A stretch of 64,000 bases of DNA from Drosophila pseudoobscura (Eukaryota; Arthropoda; Insecta; Diptera; Drosophilidae): positions 7,998,001 to 8,062,000 of the forward strand of contig NC_046680.1 of the NCBI RefSeq assembly GCF_009870125.1. Direction: 5' to 3'. The translations under genes and the position numbers were made by a program. Of this stretch, positions 49,153 through 62,048 are shown piece after piece (position 1 is the first letter of the stretch; each line of letters opens with the position of its first letter). The notes beneath the pieces are model-generated. The model ran no database searches, had not been told where the DNA came from, and saw only the letters and a program-made list of their open reading frames with translations.

Positions 49153-52100
49153 ACTTTTTTAAATATCTCCTTTTTTATAGGGTTACCTTTTCAGGCTCCT
49201 AATCAGTTTGTCTGCTCAAAACGACTCCCGAGTTGCAATATATCAGTTTTTACATATCTCTGGTCCTATTTCATTTGAAACTGCTTGATTAAATTTGGCA
49301 ACTCGAAATGCAGAGACGAAGGAATCATCAAATATGAATGCAACTGTGCGAGAAATAGAGAACGGCAGAACCAGAAATCATAAAGACAGACACGTGCCCT
49401 AGTCATTCTTAGAGGTCGACTCCATCTCCGCCGCCCCAAACCATCATAGTTCAGTTTTGTAAGGCATAAATTATGCGCGACTTTAGCGGCAGCGGTGTTG
49501 GCCCGTCAAATTTGGCACCTGGCCCCAACCGTAGGGCTAACCTTCGTACCGGAGGGCGCGTGCAACAATTTTACAGCTCCTTCCCCCTCCCCACCCCGTT
49601 CTCAATGGTGTAATGAAAGTGTTTGAGCAGAGCTGCTCTATATATCCAACATAGTAGTCGTATATTTGTGTAAACAGCTTGTACTATGACAGAGCGCGGC
49701 GGGGTTCTGGCTGTAATTGAAATTGCGCGGCGTACGCGGCATTAAGTCATAAAAACAACAACTATAGGCTCACTATATAGCGACGGCTACACACCGTACA
49801 CACTATGCTACCCAGCAACCAGTTTGTCACACTCTGAGGCCAGGCACGTACGCGCCAAGAGGTCAAAACGCACTCTGGACATGAACTAACACATGAAACG
49901 GGGGAGGGATGGGTATGGGGATGGGGATGGGATGGGATGTGCTGGGGACAGGCAAATTGTGAAACTTGTCCGTTTCTGTCCATCATCATCATCGTCGTCG
50001 TCATCTTGCGAGGCCCAAAACTGTGCGGGTCATAAAAGAAGTCACAAGAAGCGTACTTAGAACAAGCCAACACACAGAAACCGAACCACAATTCCTGTTC
50101 AGGCCACAAAAATTTAATTAAGGTCTGTGTCTCAGTCTGGGCTTCTACAGAAACGTTTACCCAGGCGATGCATGGGGGACAGCAGCATCTGATTATGTAA
50201 TGCTTAAACAAATAAAAAAACACAGCCAACCGATCCATGTACATGGGGAGCATTGACTCTCTTCGCTTCTCGCAATTTTTGTAAGAGGTGAAGTAACATT
50301 TAAAGCTTGGACCATGCATTAAGATGACCCAGTCTGATGGAACTTTTGGTTTCTCAAAAGTTGTAATTGAAATGTAATTAATTCTCAGCATTTAAGACTG
50401 TCTTGGGGACTGTTATGCAATCTCCTTGTGACTCCTGTCCGCCCTCGCTGGCTCCTGAAAAGAGTCGCACAGACTGGGATACATCCTTTGGCACATCCTT
50501 TCCCAGCGGTTTCTTTTCTCTGTCTATCTGTCCGTCGCTCTCCTCGTCTGGCTCCCTCTCGAAATTTGATCTTTTTGGCGTGATAAGAAATCGAGGGATA
50601 AGAAGGCGCAAAGCATAAACACGCACAAGGAAATGCTTGGGTTGGGTCGGGCAATTGCTATGCCGAAGGTCCTTTGTCTTTAAGGACCTTTTATGTCTTA
50701 TCAAGGCGAGCAAACTTGGGACGCTCTACGGATCCTGCTGCTGCTGCTTGCTCCTGGCTACTGGTAATACAATACTTTTGCTCTCCGAATGTGCTCGGCA
50801 GGAGTACAGGACCACAATCCACAGCTCCTTTTTAATTTAATTCGCGAGAATTTAAGGCGGAGGTGCCATGCGGTGATGTGATCCTCGGTCCTGCTCCTGC
50901 AGGATCTGGCCTGGCTCCCATTATTGTGTCAGCAACTTTATAAATTGCGCATAGAAAACAAACCGCCCGCAAATACGAGTACTGCAGAAGAAAGACCCCA
51001 AGCCATCCTTTGTCCTCCATGATTGCTGTTTATATTTGGTGCTGCCTGCCCTGAATGGCAATCAATCAATCAATCAAACGGTCTGGCGATCATCTCGCAT
51101 ATCGATATCCATTTACATAACGCGAATAGCGGCACGTTCACCACGTTCTAATAAGGAGACATATCTATTACTAATCGTGTATTGAGTGAGTATGCCACGG
51201 GTGGAAGGAAGCGGACCCTTGAGAAGGTTGAGGGTGTTGGAGGAGTATAATGCGTTCTTCAAAAGAAGCCTGGAATTTATCAGAGGAGAAGATAATTTGC
51301 TGAAAACGTTAGTTAATTTGAGGAACTGAAATTAATTAATACCTCTGGAAATTAAATTAAATATTAAGTTTAAACCTTTCTTCTGCCACAAAAACACTCG
51401 CCTGAACCTGCTGGATATGTATGGCAGATGTGTATCCTGGCCCACCCATGCCACGCCCCAAACGACCGACTCCCTATGCGGCATATGTATCCGGCTTGGC
51501 GAACGAATTCTTGTACATAAACACCTACAGGCGCACAGGCACACAGACACACAGACACAAACACAGTTAACGTTCCTCCAGCCAATGGGAAAGGCCGCAT
51601 TCGCTCGCATATATGTATCTGAAAGATTATGTGTTCGTAATTGTATCTGTATCTGCAAAAGTTCTTGGTTTCGGTTTCTGTTTGGGGTTTCGGCACCTCA
51701 GCTCGTGCCCTGCCTCTGCCTCGAGCCGAAGGAGGATACGAATATCAGAAAAATTAACCAAACTAAAGAAAAATTGTATAATAATTGCATAATTAAGTTC
51801 GAAGCGGAAGGGAGGGGGGGAGAGAGAGGGGAGATCTGTTTAGTTTTAATTTGTGTAAATTGTTGGTCCGATAAACATCGCGCGTGTCGTGTCCCCCTTC
51901 GAGTGTCGGCCAGCGAGGGATTATTAATTGAATTAGCGCCTCGACAGCGGCCTCTGAAGAGGATACTCTCTGTTTGATCTGATCTCTCTCTGTCTCTCTG
52001 ATCTGGTCAGCCCTGCTAATTAGTGGATGCCCCTGCCACAGACCGCCGTCCGCAGCCCCAGTCCCCACTGTAATGGTACAATTGCAGACAGGAAGTTGAC

Positions 52101-55100
52101 AGCTAATTGACAACCACGAACGAAGATGAAACCCTCTTCTCGAGGCGATCCATTAAGCTATGAACGTTGTTTCATATCAGGCTAAACCCAAATCATGATT
52201 TGCATATGACAGAGCCATCGATTGGGGGAATTATAGAGAGAGAGAGGCGGGAGGGGGAGGCGTAAAGAGCTTAGGGAGCTTCCTGTTTTACAGCCATCCA
52301 TCAAGAAATTCGCACGGTATTATTGACAAACGGATATGGGATATGGCGCTATCAGAGTCATTTTCCCAGGCCAGGCATTAACCATCCTCCTGCCGAGCAT
52401 CGTCACGAACATCCTTTTTCCCATCCGTATCCTCATCCACATCCTTAACGCATACCGCATCACTCCCCCAATCGGTAAATCACGCTAATAAGCCGGTAAT
52501 GAATATAATGTATGTAAGTGTAGCCCTTGCTCTCGAATGCTTCCCTTTGCAAAAATCGCATGTTTGGCCCACATTCCGTGTCCTTAGCGTTGTCCTTTCC
52601 CCCATCAGGCCGGAAGAGGAAGCATTTGCCGAGCAAGGGGGTTGCAAACGGAGCGATTTTTCACTTTTGTTTTTGCTTAATAAGGCATGCGAAAATATTT
52701 TACTGCCATCACTTACCCCTCATGATGTGGCGGACCTGCCACTGTCAAGGACCTGTAAGGCCCTTCCTTTCGCCTCACCGCAGCTCGCCTTTGGTAGTCT
52801 GTTCCCTCCATTATTTTCACCAATCCACGCTGATCATCATTTGTATCCATTTGCCACTAGGTTTTGGGTGTTTTGTGGGCATGGCATCACCATCCGCGCC
52901 ACTCCAGACCCACTCGTACTCCCTGTCCGTCCGTCTGTCTGTCTCTCAGTTTCTTCGCTGACTGATGGGAGCTTCTTCATTTGTCAATGTAACGCTGTCT
53001 TGGCTCAAAAATGCTTTTCTCGCATGCCAGCCCCAAGTTGGAGCTGGACACACGAACACAACACTCAGTGGCTCAGTGGGGAGCTCGGGCGAATGGATGG
53101 CTATCTACCCCGCCAAAGGCCATGTGGATGTGGACGTGCAGAGGGGATGTGAGGCTTTCAGGTTGTCGGGCATTCAAGTCGCCTTGTCAGTCAGTCAGTC
53201 AGCTAGTTAGTTAGTTAGTCAGTCACTCAGCAGACTTTCAAACGCCGCACATTGGTGCCAGTGAAAGATGAAACACAATTCAAAGCAAAATAATGGAAAT
53301 CTAAGTAAATCTGCATTAGTTGGTGGGGAAAAACCTTATAGAATGGGATACATTCATTGAGTCAGACCCTTATATCCCTGCACTAGCTATTACTCAATAT
53401 TTTCCCTTGGGGAAACAATCATCTTTCGACCACTGTGATCCTCTTTTTAATGGAAGCGTGTAAAAACCCGTCAAATACCTAAAATACCAAAAATAAAGCG
53501 ATGCGAATCGAAGCGATCCGCGTGGACTTGATACGAGTACGTTGGAGGTTTTGATTTAAAGAGCCATCGACATCGACATAGCCTTCTCCATCTCCATCTC
53601 CATCAGCATTCAACATTCAACATTCAGCCTTCGACATATTGGTGACGCTCAAAGCGGTAGAAAGACAAATAAAAGGAGTTCGCAGAAACAAGCACAGAGA
53701 GGAAGAGACAGAGAGTGAGAGACAGTGGGGGTCTGGGGGATCGAGCGGATGACGCGCCTGGCGGTCTGGCCTGGAGCGTGGTGCATGAGGCATGCAGCAT
53801 GGAGTGCGTGGAGTTCGTGGTGTGGGGGGCCAAAACGATCAATGAAGTCTCCTCGACGGGCTTTCGATTGCGTTCGCCCCGTTCGATGGCAATTCCGATT
53901 GCCAATGGCCCAACGAGTTTTTCCTTTGGCTGTGTCGCTGTTTTGCTGTTTTCCACCGGACACCTTGGCATGTGTGGCATGGCGCTAATTAACAACTGCC
54001 GGTGCTTTGTGTCCACTTGGCGAGTGGAGTGCCGCACAGGAGAGTTGTACGAGTACTGCAACTGGAATTGGAGCTGGAGCAGAAGCTAGAGCTGGAGCTG
54101 GAGCTGGACCTGGAGCTGGAGTTGGACCAATTGTTTCGATGATAAACATTTTTATTGATTTGTGATGATTGCCGACAGGGACAGGTGCAGGCCGCTCTAG
54201 CCGCGGTCGGTGCCTTTTGCCGCTGCAATTTATTAAATGCGATTTATTTGCAATTGCTTCCGAGAAGCAGGAGGTGCTGCAGATTAGACGACGGCCGACC
54301 AGAATCGAGACTAAGTTCAAGCCTGGAGTCACCACTGCACCACCACTGGCAGTCCAGTCAAACCAACTCCAAATCCGAGTCGGGCATTCTGCTGCATTTC
54401 ATTCCAAGAAACAGAAGCGTTGTCGCCTTGGTAATCTGTTGGCGGGTAATTGCCACCGGTCTTCAAGATACAGATAGAGATCACCCAACTGAGATGCCAA
54501 TTTGTTGTTGGGCTGCCCCTCGGCAGTGCCTTATGCGAAACTCCATAAACCCCGAACGGGTCGCCGGTTACCCTGTTGCGCACCTTTTTTATTGCCATTA
54601 CGTGTCGCGCTTGCCGAAATAAACCAGAAACGAAATATTCGCCATAAAATTTGGTCTTGGAGGAGCCCTCGAGGCGGAGGAGACCTCGCCTTGTCTCGTC
54701 ACGCGGCGCATGTTGTCAGCTTCCATAAAAAATACGGGTATAAACGGGTATACCTACGGCTAGGAGCCGCACAACGAGATTTTCTTATCAGATTTTCCCC
54801 ACCACACCGCCCCCAAACCGAATGAAGCTTCTAGGGAAACACATAAAGTATTTTGGATCGTTTTCTTTTTCTTTTTGGTTTCAACTTGTGTTTGTTTTAT
54901 TCACTAAATCATCATCATTCTGTCGTTTGCTTTTTCTTTTTAGTTCTTTTTATGCTACACATTAAAAATGTTCTTGGTGCTTATGTAATACATACATAAC
55001 TGTATAATACGATAATATGTATGTGTATAATAAATTGTAGTTACATCGTTAATCAATTATTGTTGGATGGGGGCTACTTAATAATGTAGATCTATATAAA

Positions 55101-55576
55101 TACTGAAATACGAAGGCAAGGCCCTATAACATACAAAAATGAAATCGCCAAACGCTCTATAAACTATAAAATAGCTTGGGTATAAATAAACGCGATGAAT
55201 CTTTGAAAAACTATCACACACAAAGGTTTTTGTCAAGAATTTCTACGAGTAAACTAGGCGTATGTGTAATATTTTATGTGTCATGATATTTAAGAGGGTG
55301 ACATTAGATCTACGGAGTGTGTATATGCATATCGGATATATCTATCTGATTAATACTAAACTGTTCCATTTACTGTATGATTTTAAGTGGCAAGATCTAA
55401 GATTTGAAAGGAGAATACTCTGGCAAGTACTCCAGTACTTCTGCGAGTTCCAAGATAGGATACCAAGGATACCCGAATCATGAAACAGTCTTATGAATAC
55501 TACGGGCTCTTTCCCTCTTCTGAATATGTGTCCTTGATACTTTTCCTCTCCCTCATTCGCTACATGGGCGCCTTCC
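49153..55576. other. Intergenic sequence and probable Oaz 3'UTR
   Basis: No gene is supported. A minus-strand AATAAA at 54897-54902 could end the Oaz transcript about 680 nt past its stop. Simple sequence includes a GATGGG-rich tract (about 49905-49945), GTCA/GTTA repeats (about 53186-53226) and GAGCTG repeats (about 54070-54125). ORFs at 49762-50391 and 52499-53152 lack domain-like composition and homology I can recognise. Confidence 0.45.
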
Positions 55577-58500
55577 TCAGGCGCTGTTTGTGGCCCTTTC
55601 CATCTGTGACACGACATCCCTTGGCCGCGTCTCGTGCGGAATCTGCTCCACCTCTATGTACTCCTCCTCATCCTGGGCGGGCTCTGGCTCATCATCGCCG
55701 CCCCCAGAGTGACCGGTATCCGTGTCGTACAGCTCCTGCTTCACGGTCGCGGGACTTCGAACCGGACTTGGACTGGGCGATGCACTGCCCCGCATCGGGG
55801 GCTCCGGTTTGGTGATTGTTGGACGAACCGTTGGCCTCAGCTCGTGTGCCCGCTGGTGGTGTTCCAGCTCGGCGCGGAAGTAGAACTTCTCGGGGCAGAG
55901 ATTGCAGTCGTAGGGACGCGAGTGGGCGCCGTGCTCGGCCATGTGGCCAAGGAGGCCGCCAGGGGCCGTGAATACGGCCGAACAGATGTAGCAATTAAAG
56001 CCTCGCTGCTCGGTGCCGGCGAAGGTGTGCTCGACCAGGTGCTCCTGCAGTTTCTGGGTATGCGGCAAGATCATCTTGCACAGGTTGCAGCGGTTCTCCA
56101 GGTAGGGAGTCGGCTGGGCCTGGACCACGGGGGCTTCGCTGGCCTTGTTCCGCTTGCCGTTGAGGTTGTGCTTTCGGCAGCACTTTTCGCACAGCTTGGC
56201 AGGAGTGGTGGGTCCCTCCACTGCCCCTGGCAGGGGCTCCAGGCACAGGGCGCAAGCTGGTTCTTGGAGGCAGCCGCCACTGGACGAGGACTTCGTATGG
56301 AACTTGGCATGGAGACTCAGCTCGAACTCCGAGTGAAGTGTCTGGCGGCAACAAATGCAGGCCAGGGGCAGGGAGGCTCCATCGCTGCCATGCTCGCTGA
56401 GATGGGCTCGGAAGGCGACCACATCCTCCAACGGGTGGCTGCAGTGGGCGCACTTGCCCGATTGGCCCACCTTCGAGTGCTGGAGCTTGTGCTCGGCCAG
56501 GATGGCCGGCGAGGGGAAGATCTCGTCGCAGATGAGGCACTTGTGCTTGCCCGTCGAGTTGTGGCAGCTCTTCATGTGCTGCTCGAGCTCCGCCCGCGAC
56601 TTGAAGTTGCCCGCACAGTAGGCGCACCGCAGACTCACGCCCGTCTTCAGGTTGTGGGCCAGTTTTCGGTGTGAGTGGAGTTCCGCCTCGCTGCGCAGAT
56701 CCTGACGTTCGCACATCCCACAGCTGAATGTGACAGCTGGTGCGGGAGGTGGCGGCGGCTGTGGTGCTGGCGGGGCATTGATGGAGGAGGTTCCTCCTCC
56801 TGCTGATTCGTTGGCGGCACTGTTGGCCGGTGACGTCGACTTGGCAGCGTACATCTCCATCAGATACCGCTGGCTGAGGCCGTACATCAGGGCGGGATGG
56901 GGCGAGGTCTGTGTCTTCAGGGCATTCGTTTCCACCTGCAAGGGGCTGTAGAACTTGCCGGCCGCCGAGGGACCTGTGGGTGCATTTCCTCCTGTTGATC
57001 CTCCACCAAACAACCCCTTGAAGGCCACGTTGTAGTCGATGATGCTACTGTTGTTGTTGGTGGCAGCTGCGGCAGCGGCAGCTGCGGCGAGGGGAGGCAG
57101 CAGGGCGTTCACATAGAGACTACCCATGTTGGGGGAGCTCTGTGGCGGCAGCTCTTTGTCCTTGACGCCGCCGTGCTGGCTCTGCATGTGCCTGTCGAGC
57201 AGGAACTCCACGTGGAAGGTCTCCGGACAGGATGGACAGCGGAACTGTCGCGCATGGGCCGCCAGATGGAAGTGCATCTCCAGCTCAGAGGAGCACACGG
57301 CCCGGCAGAACATGCACTGCAGCGGATTGGCCGGACTGCTGTTGCCGCCCATCGGGTGGTGATGATTCCCCAGCTGATGGCGCGTCTTGACGTGCACATG
57401 GAAGTCGCCATCGGAACGGAAGACCTCCATGCAGGCGCTGCAGCGCAGCAGCTTCGTCTCCTGGCTGTGGGCGCAGGCCAGGTGGAGCTGCATGGCCATC
57501 CGTGTCTCGCACATCTCCGAACAGAGGGCGCACTTCAGCAGGGTGAGTACGTGCTCGGTGATGAGGTGCTGCTGCAGCTCCTCGGCCTTGCCGAAGCTCT
57601 TGCCGCAGCTGGAGCTGCAGTTAAACTCGGAGTTGGCGATCAGGAAGTGTCCCACCACGTGCCGCTCGAACTCCGACTGCTCCGGGAGGCTCAGGCCACA
57701 GTGGGGACAGATCAGCTGCATTCCTTCGGCAATGTGGCTCTTCAGGTGGTTGCGGAAGCTCTCAAAGTCGGGAAGTCCAGCGTTGCACTGGTTGCAGAAG
57801 AAGATGCCGGGTGGTGCTGTTGCGTGCGGAGGATTGGGCGGAGCACTGGGTGTCTGCGGTCGACGCTTGTTGCTGCTCAGATCCGTGGGAAGGTCGTCCT
57901 CGGAGGGTCGGTTCTCACGCTCGGGACTGCCCAGATCCGTCTTAATCTTGGGTAGATCCAGAGCCAGCCGTGGACTGAATGTTCCGGCCGTGGCCAGGCG
58001 ATTGAAGTGCTCGTAGTAGGAGTTTGGGCTGCTCAGACGATCCAGATGGGTGGCGCGCATGTGCTGGAATAGTCCGGCAATGTTGCCAAACTTCATGGTG
58101 CAATACTCGCAGCTCAGCTGGAAGCCCTCTCCCTCCTGGACGGGGGTCTTCGCCGACTGCTGCTGCTGTGACTGCTGTGGCTGCTGGGGTGGCTGCGGCT
58201 GCTCATGGACATTCTGGAGATGGGCATTCAGCTGCTCCAGGCTGCTGAACTCTGTCGCCTTGGGGCAGTAGCTGCATCTGAGCAGAGGTGTTGGGGTGGG
58301 CGTGCTGCCCACATGACTACTGCGCGATCTCTTGGGGAAGTCCAGGCGACTGGGACTGCTGTCGGTGGCCAGGGCCAGGGCATAGCGCCGCTTGTGCAGG
58401 CTCCCATTGCTGGACACCGAGGCCGAGGCGGAACCGGTGGACCGGGGACTGTAGTTGAGGGCATTGGGATTGCCGCCGGCGGCCAGGATGGCGGCGTTCT

Positions 58501-59540
58501 TCTTGTGCTTCTGCATGTGTGAGGTGAGAGCCGCGGCCGTGTTGTATCCCCTGTTGCACATGCTGCACTGGAATGGCTTCTGGATATCATGCGTCTTCAT
58601 GTGGATCTTCAGGTGATCGCTAATGAAGAGAGTTAAGATAGGGAAGAGATATGGTCAGATTAGAATGAAGTTATAGTTGAAGTGCGGGTCCCTTTTCGTG
58701 GTCTCTCGCTTACCTCCTGGAGAAGGCCGCCTCGCAGTGCGGACACTTGTAGTTCCGCTCGTTCGTGTGCAGCTTCTTATGGCGATCCCGGGAGCGCTTG
58801 TGCTTGAACAACTTGGCGCAGTACTCGCACTTGAAGGGCAGATGCTCGGCATGGCTCTGCAAATAGATTCAGGGTAACCCCATTAGTATTTCCCCTGGCA
58901 CAGGTGCAATCTTAACTATGATATGTTGGGTATCCATCCACCTATCTCCATGATTAGCCCAGACACAGGCCCAGACTTGGGGGGACTTGGGCCGAGAGCT
59001 ATTTGAAATTCTTAGAAGACAACCAGGCAGCGTCAACTGTCCGTCTACCCCAGTTAAATGTTGACGATGACGACGACAACGACGACGGCTCCTCGCTTGA
59101 ATTTATAGATGCGTCAATCTGAATCTGAATCTGCATACCGACTGACTCGGACTTGGACGCCAGCTCTGACTCGGCCTCTGGTTCTGAGTCTGGTTCTGAC
59201 TGCGAGAGAGACTGACGGGAACCGTAGGTGTTTCACTTGCGACTTGTGGCTTGTGGCTTGTGGACAAAAATTCATCTAAATGCGCGACGCCTCTCGTTCT
59301 GGTGTGGGGACAGGTGCTGAAAGGGGATTGGGGACTACACCCGCAACCGGTTTACTTTTGGGGTTCTTTGGCGGCTGCCAAAGCGTCGGTGGAGCGCTTT
59401 GAACTCGCTGAGGAGTAGCCGCAAAAAATGAGCCCATTTGTATGCAGGCCCCCAGTCCGGGATTTGCGTATATTGCACAATATACTCACTCGTATACCCG
59501 TACCCATACAGCCGAAAACTTAGCCGAGTTAGTCGCATCC

Positions 59541-59579
<39 letters not shown>

Positions 59580-60981
59580 GAGAGCGGGAGTGATCCCGTG
59601 TTGGTTATGGTTTTTTAAACTGTCGCTCCAATCATCATCGCCATCAACATCCCATAAGCCGCGCCCCACTACCTCCCTTTCGGGGGGAGAACCAGAACGT
59701 GCGAGAATGGCCCAAAGACCGAATTCTTAATATCTGCCCCATTCTCTGCTTTGTCCAGGCGCTAGGATCAAAGCGAGCGCTACATGTTAGACCCTGGCCG
59801 GTGATAAAGATCGGCGGTAGTAGTCCTCCTAAACAGCAGTTGCAATTGGGTTAACAAGTTGCTGATGTCATGGGCGGTGTTGTTCGCAGTCCGAAAAGCG
59901 TTTAAGCCGAATCAGAGCCGCAACCGCAGGAGGGGTGAGGGCGTGTGGGTGAGAGGCGGCAGCCACAAAGGCCACGGCCAAAAGATTCGGTCTTAGATGA
60001 TATGCTAAAAGATGACTAAAGGAATGTTAGATGGCTGCATGGCCGAATGGATCTGGCATGATGAAAGCTTTATCCTAAGATATATTTATTATCTTAAGAT
60101 GTAGAGATTATTGAAGGTCTGATCGCGAAATAAAAACAGACTAGGTATTTTTCTATAACAAGATTCCTTTCCTTAAATTCTTTATATTCAAAACCTTAAA
60201 TGGAATAAAAGGCAGCCCTTTAATACCTTCATCCTTCTTCCACTTCCACTTTCGATTCAATTTCAATTAGCAGCATTTGGAATTGTGTATCAAGGTTCAA
60301 CCGTGACACGCGAAAAGCTCCAAGGAGTCTGTCACCTAAGTGTCAATCAAGTGGGTTCACGTTCACCCAACCCCAACCCCAACCCCAACCGCAACCCGAA
60401 CAAGCGCGAAATACTAAGCGCCTTATGGCGATGCCAAGGTGGTAATTAAGCAACCCACCCAGACACCCAGCCACCCAGCCACCCATTTGTGGCGGGTAAC
60501 CCACCCACCAAAGAAGGAACCCTTTCTAGAGGGAGACTCACCTGCACGTGATGCTTCAAGTATCCGAGACGCGGAAACGTCTTATCACAGAACTGGCACT
60601 GATAGGAGCCGTCGCCGCGACTCTTAATGCCTTCGCCTGTCAACTTATCAAACTTTGCGGCTGCTCCACCGCCAGCGCCGGTTCCGGCTAATGCTCCTCC
60701 GGCAGCTGCCATCTTGGCCTCCTTATTGATTTTGCGCAGCTTGTTGGCAATCTTCAGGGCCTGCTGGTGATGGTAGTGATGGTGGTGGTGGAAGTGCGGC
60801 TGTCGCTTTGGCTTGGCAGGCTCCTCTCCTGGGATTCCGTTCGACTTGCCTTCAGCGGTCAGGTGGGGATCCTCCTGGCCGGCACTCGCCGAGGTAGCGG
60901 CCAGATGATGGGAGTTGGGTGTCAGGGTACCATCGGAGATGCTCGGTGAGTAGCTGGACGAGGTGTGGGTACTGTACATGT
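55577..60981 (-). CDS. Oaz: Oaz, ZNF423/OAZ-type multi-C2H2 zinc-finger transcription factor (3' exons)
   Basis: Oaz is the fly homologue of ZNF423/ZNF521, large proteins that bridge BMP-Smad and Olf/EBF signalling; in flies it acts in spiracle (filzkorper) development. Exons 60542-60981, 58714-58856 and 55577-58619 join in phase and encode about 1208 residues ending at TGA 55577-55579. The first exon has one finger ([20 protein letters not shown]) after a His-rich stretch. The second encodes two fingers. The third encodes roughly twenty more, with Ala-, Gln- and Pro-rich linkers between clusters. An ATG lies at 60979, two bases inside the first exon; it may be the start, or coding may continue from exons beyond the window. 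The retrotransposon at 61.78 kb would then lie in a 5' intron. Confidence 0.92.
59544..59576. repeat. (AG)n microsatellite in an Oaz intron
   Basis: About 16 consecutive AG units followed by a G run, in the intron between the 58.7-kb and 60.5-kb exons. GAGA-factor binding is possible but untested. Confidence 0.9.
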
Positions 60982-61779
60982 CTGGAAATGTACAAGAGCG
61001 GGAAGAGTTTCTCAATTAGAAGTTATGGTCGCACTGTGTGGGCGACTGCATCCTGATTAGCGGCTCTGGGGGATCGGCGTATGTGTGTGACTAAGCGCGA
61101 CAGGAAATCAACGTCGGCTATCAAATGCTGGACACGGAATTAATTCAATTAGCACCACATCGTTTGGTGTCGGCCAGCCCCAGTCCCACCCCAAGTGGGG
61201 ATCATCTCTCCACCTCCACCTCCCCATCCCCATCCCATCCCCATCTGACCCTCTCTGTAAGTGAGTCTCATGCAAACTAATTGCGCTTTGTTCTTGTCGT
61301 CGTTTTAATTACGAGTACACCATCCATTTATTCCACTGCCCCATGAGGGTCTCTGTCTCCCGCTCTCATCATCTATCACCACGCGCCAAGTGCCGTCTTC
61401 GAAAACTGTTAATTGAACCCAATTGCAAGTGATCTGTGTGTCTGTATCGCACCCGGGACCGTGCTCTGGGTCAGGGACTGCGTTTGTTTTCCCTCTCATC
61501 GCTTGAACTCTGAACTGACGCGATCCGTACTGGTCTGCTATGGTCAGATCTAAACTTTAATTAGGAAAAATCAAACTGATGCATCGGATTAATTTCTCAA
61601 GTTCTTTGGGGTTAAAGAAAGTCGTAAGAGATTTGAACCCATTCATTCATTTGATTGAAGTGCAGTACGTTTGCTGAGATCATAGAAATGGGAATGGGGA
61701 TGTCAAATAGGTTGAACAGATTGGATTAAGATGGGGAGAATATTTTTCTATTATCGGTGATCAACTAATATTATATCTT

Positions 61780-61914
61780 GGCTGGCGAAAATCCTCTAGC
61801 TGAACCCTCCACGAGGGTGCCGGCTGGGCAATGGACACTGCATTACCCCGGACAAGGGTAATGCACTGTCGCTTGCTCTGTCCGGGGTAATGCAGTGTCT
61901 AGCTAAGGCTATGG
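61780..61914 (+). ncRNA. HDV-like self-cleaving ribozyme at the retrotransposon 5' end
   Basis: The nested double pseudoknot can be drawn as follows. P1 is GGCTGGC (61780-61786) with GCCGGCT (61819-61825), including the conserved G1-U wobble at the cut site. P2 is TAGCT (61797-61801) with GGCTA (61907-61911), extended by CC/GG across a bulge. P3 is ACCC/GGGT (61804-61807, 61815-61818), closing loop TCCACGA whose CC can pair with GG 61826-61827 as P1.1. Then GCAA, and a long P4 made of a perfect 21-bp inverted repeat (61834-61854, 61879-61899). J4/2 is TAGCTAA with the expected catalytic C at 61903. GCCGGCTGGGCAA is identical to the corresponding segment of the HDV genomic ribozyme. Cleavage is predicted just before G61780. 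Such ribozymes are known at 5' ends of R2 and other LINEs. Confidence 0.8.
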
Positions 61915-62048
61915 TCCGGCGTCTTCCCGATTCAAAGTCGGGGGAACCGAACCAGGGCCATGGCTAGAGGTGCCTGGCGGTCAGGCCTAAAACGCTAGGG
62001 GGTGGTCCCCCCGAAAAATATTAACCAGTATGGACCCTCGGGCCAAAT

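Noticed and set aside
49762-50391. 209-aa minus-strand ORF
   Set aside because: Includes translated GATGGG and CAT repeats (His/Pro/Met runs); no coding signature.
52499-53152. 217-aa plus-strand ORF in the intergenic region
   Set aside because: No recognisable domain or repeats, composition of translated noncoding DNA, and an overlapping 144-aa ORF in another frame.
53186-53226. GTCA/GTTA tandem tract as a CRISPR-like or satellite array
   Set aside because: Four-base simple repeat with no spacers; ordinary microsatellite in a eukaryotic genome.
55634-56674. 346-aa plus-strand ORF
   Set aside because: Fully antisense to the Oaz zinc-finger exon; GC-rich codons leave the opposite strand open. 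No domain-like content.
57173-58016. Overlapping 260-aa and 209-aa plus-strand ORFs
   Set aside because: Shadows of the Oaz coding exon on the other strand.
61921-61960. tRNA-like T-arm (GATTCAAAGTCGGG) in the LINE 5'UTR
   Set aside because: Only one short hairpin; no acceptor, D or anticodon arms. It is part of the retrotransposon 5'UTR.
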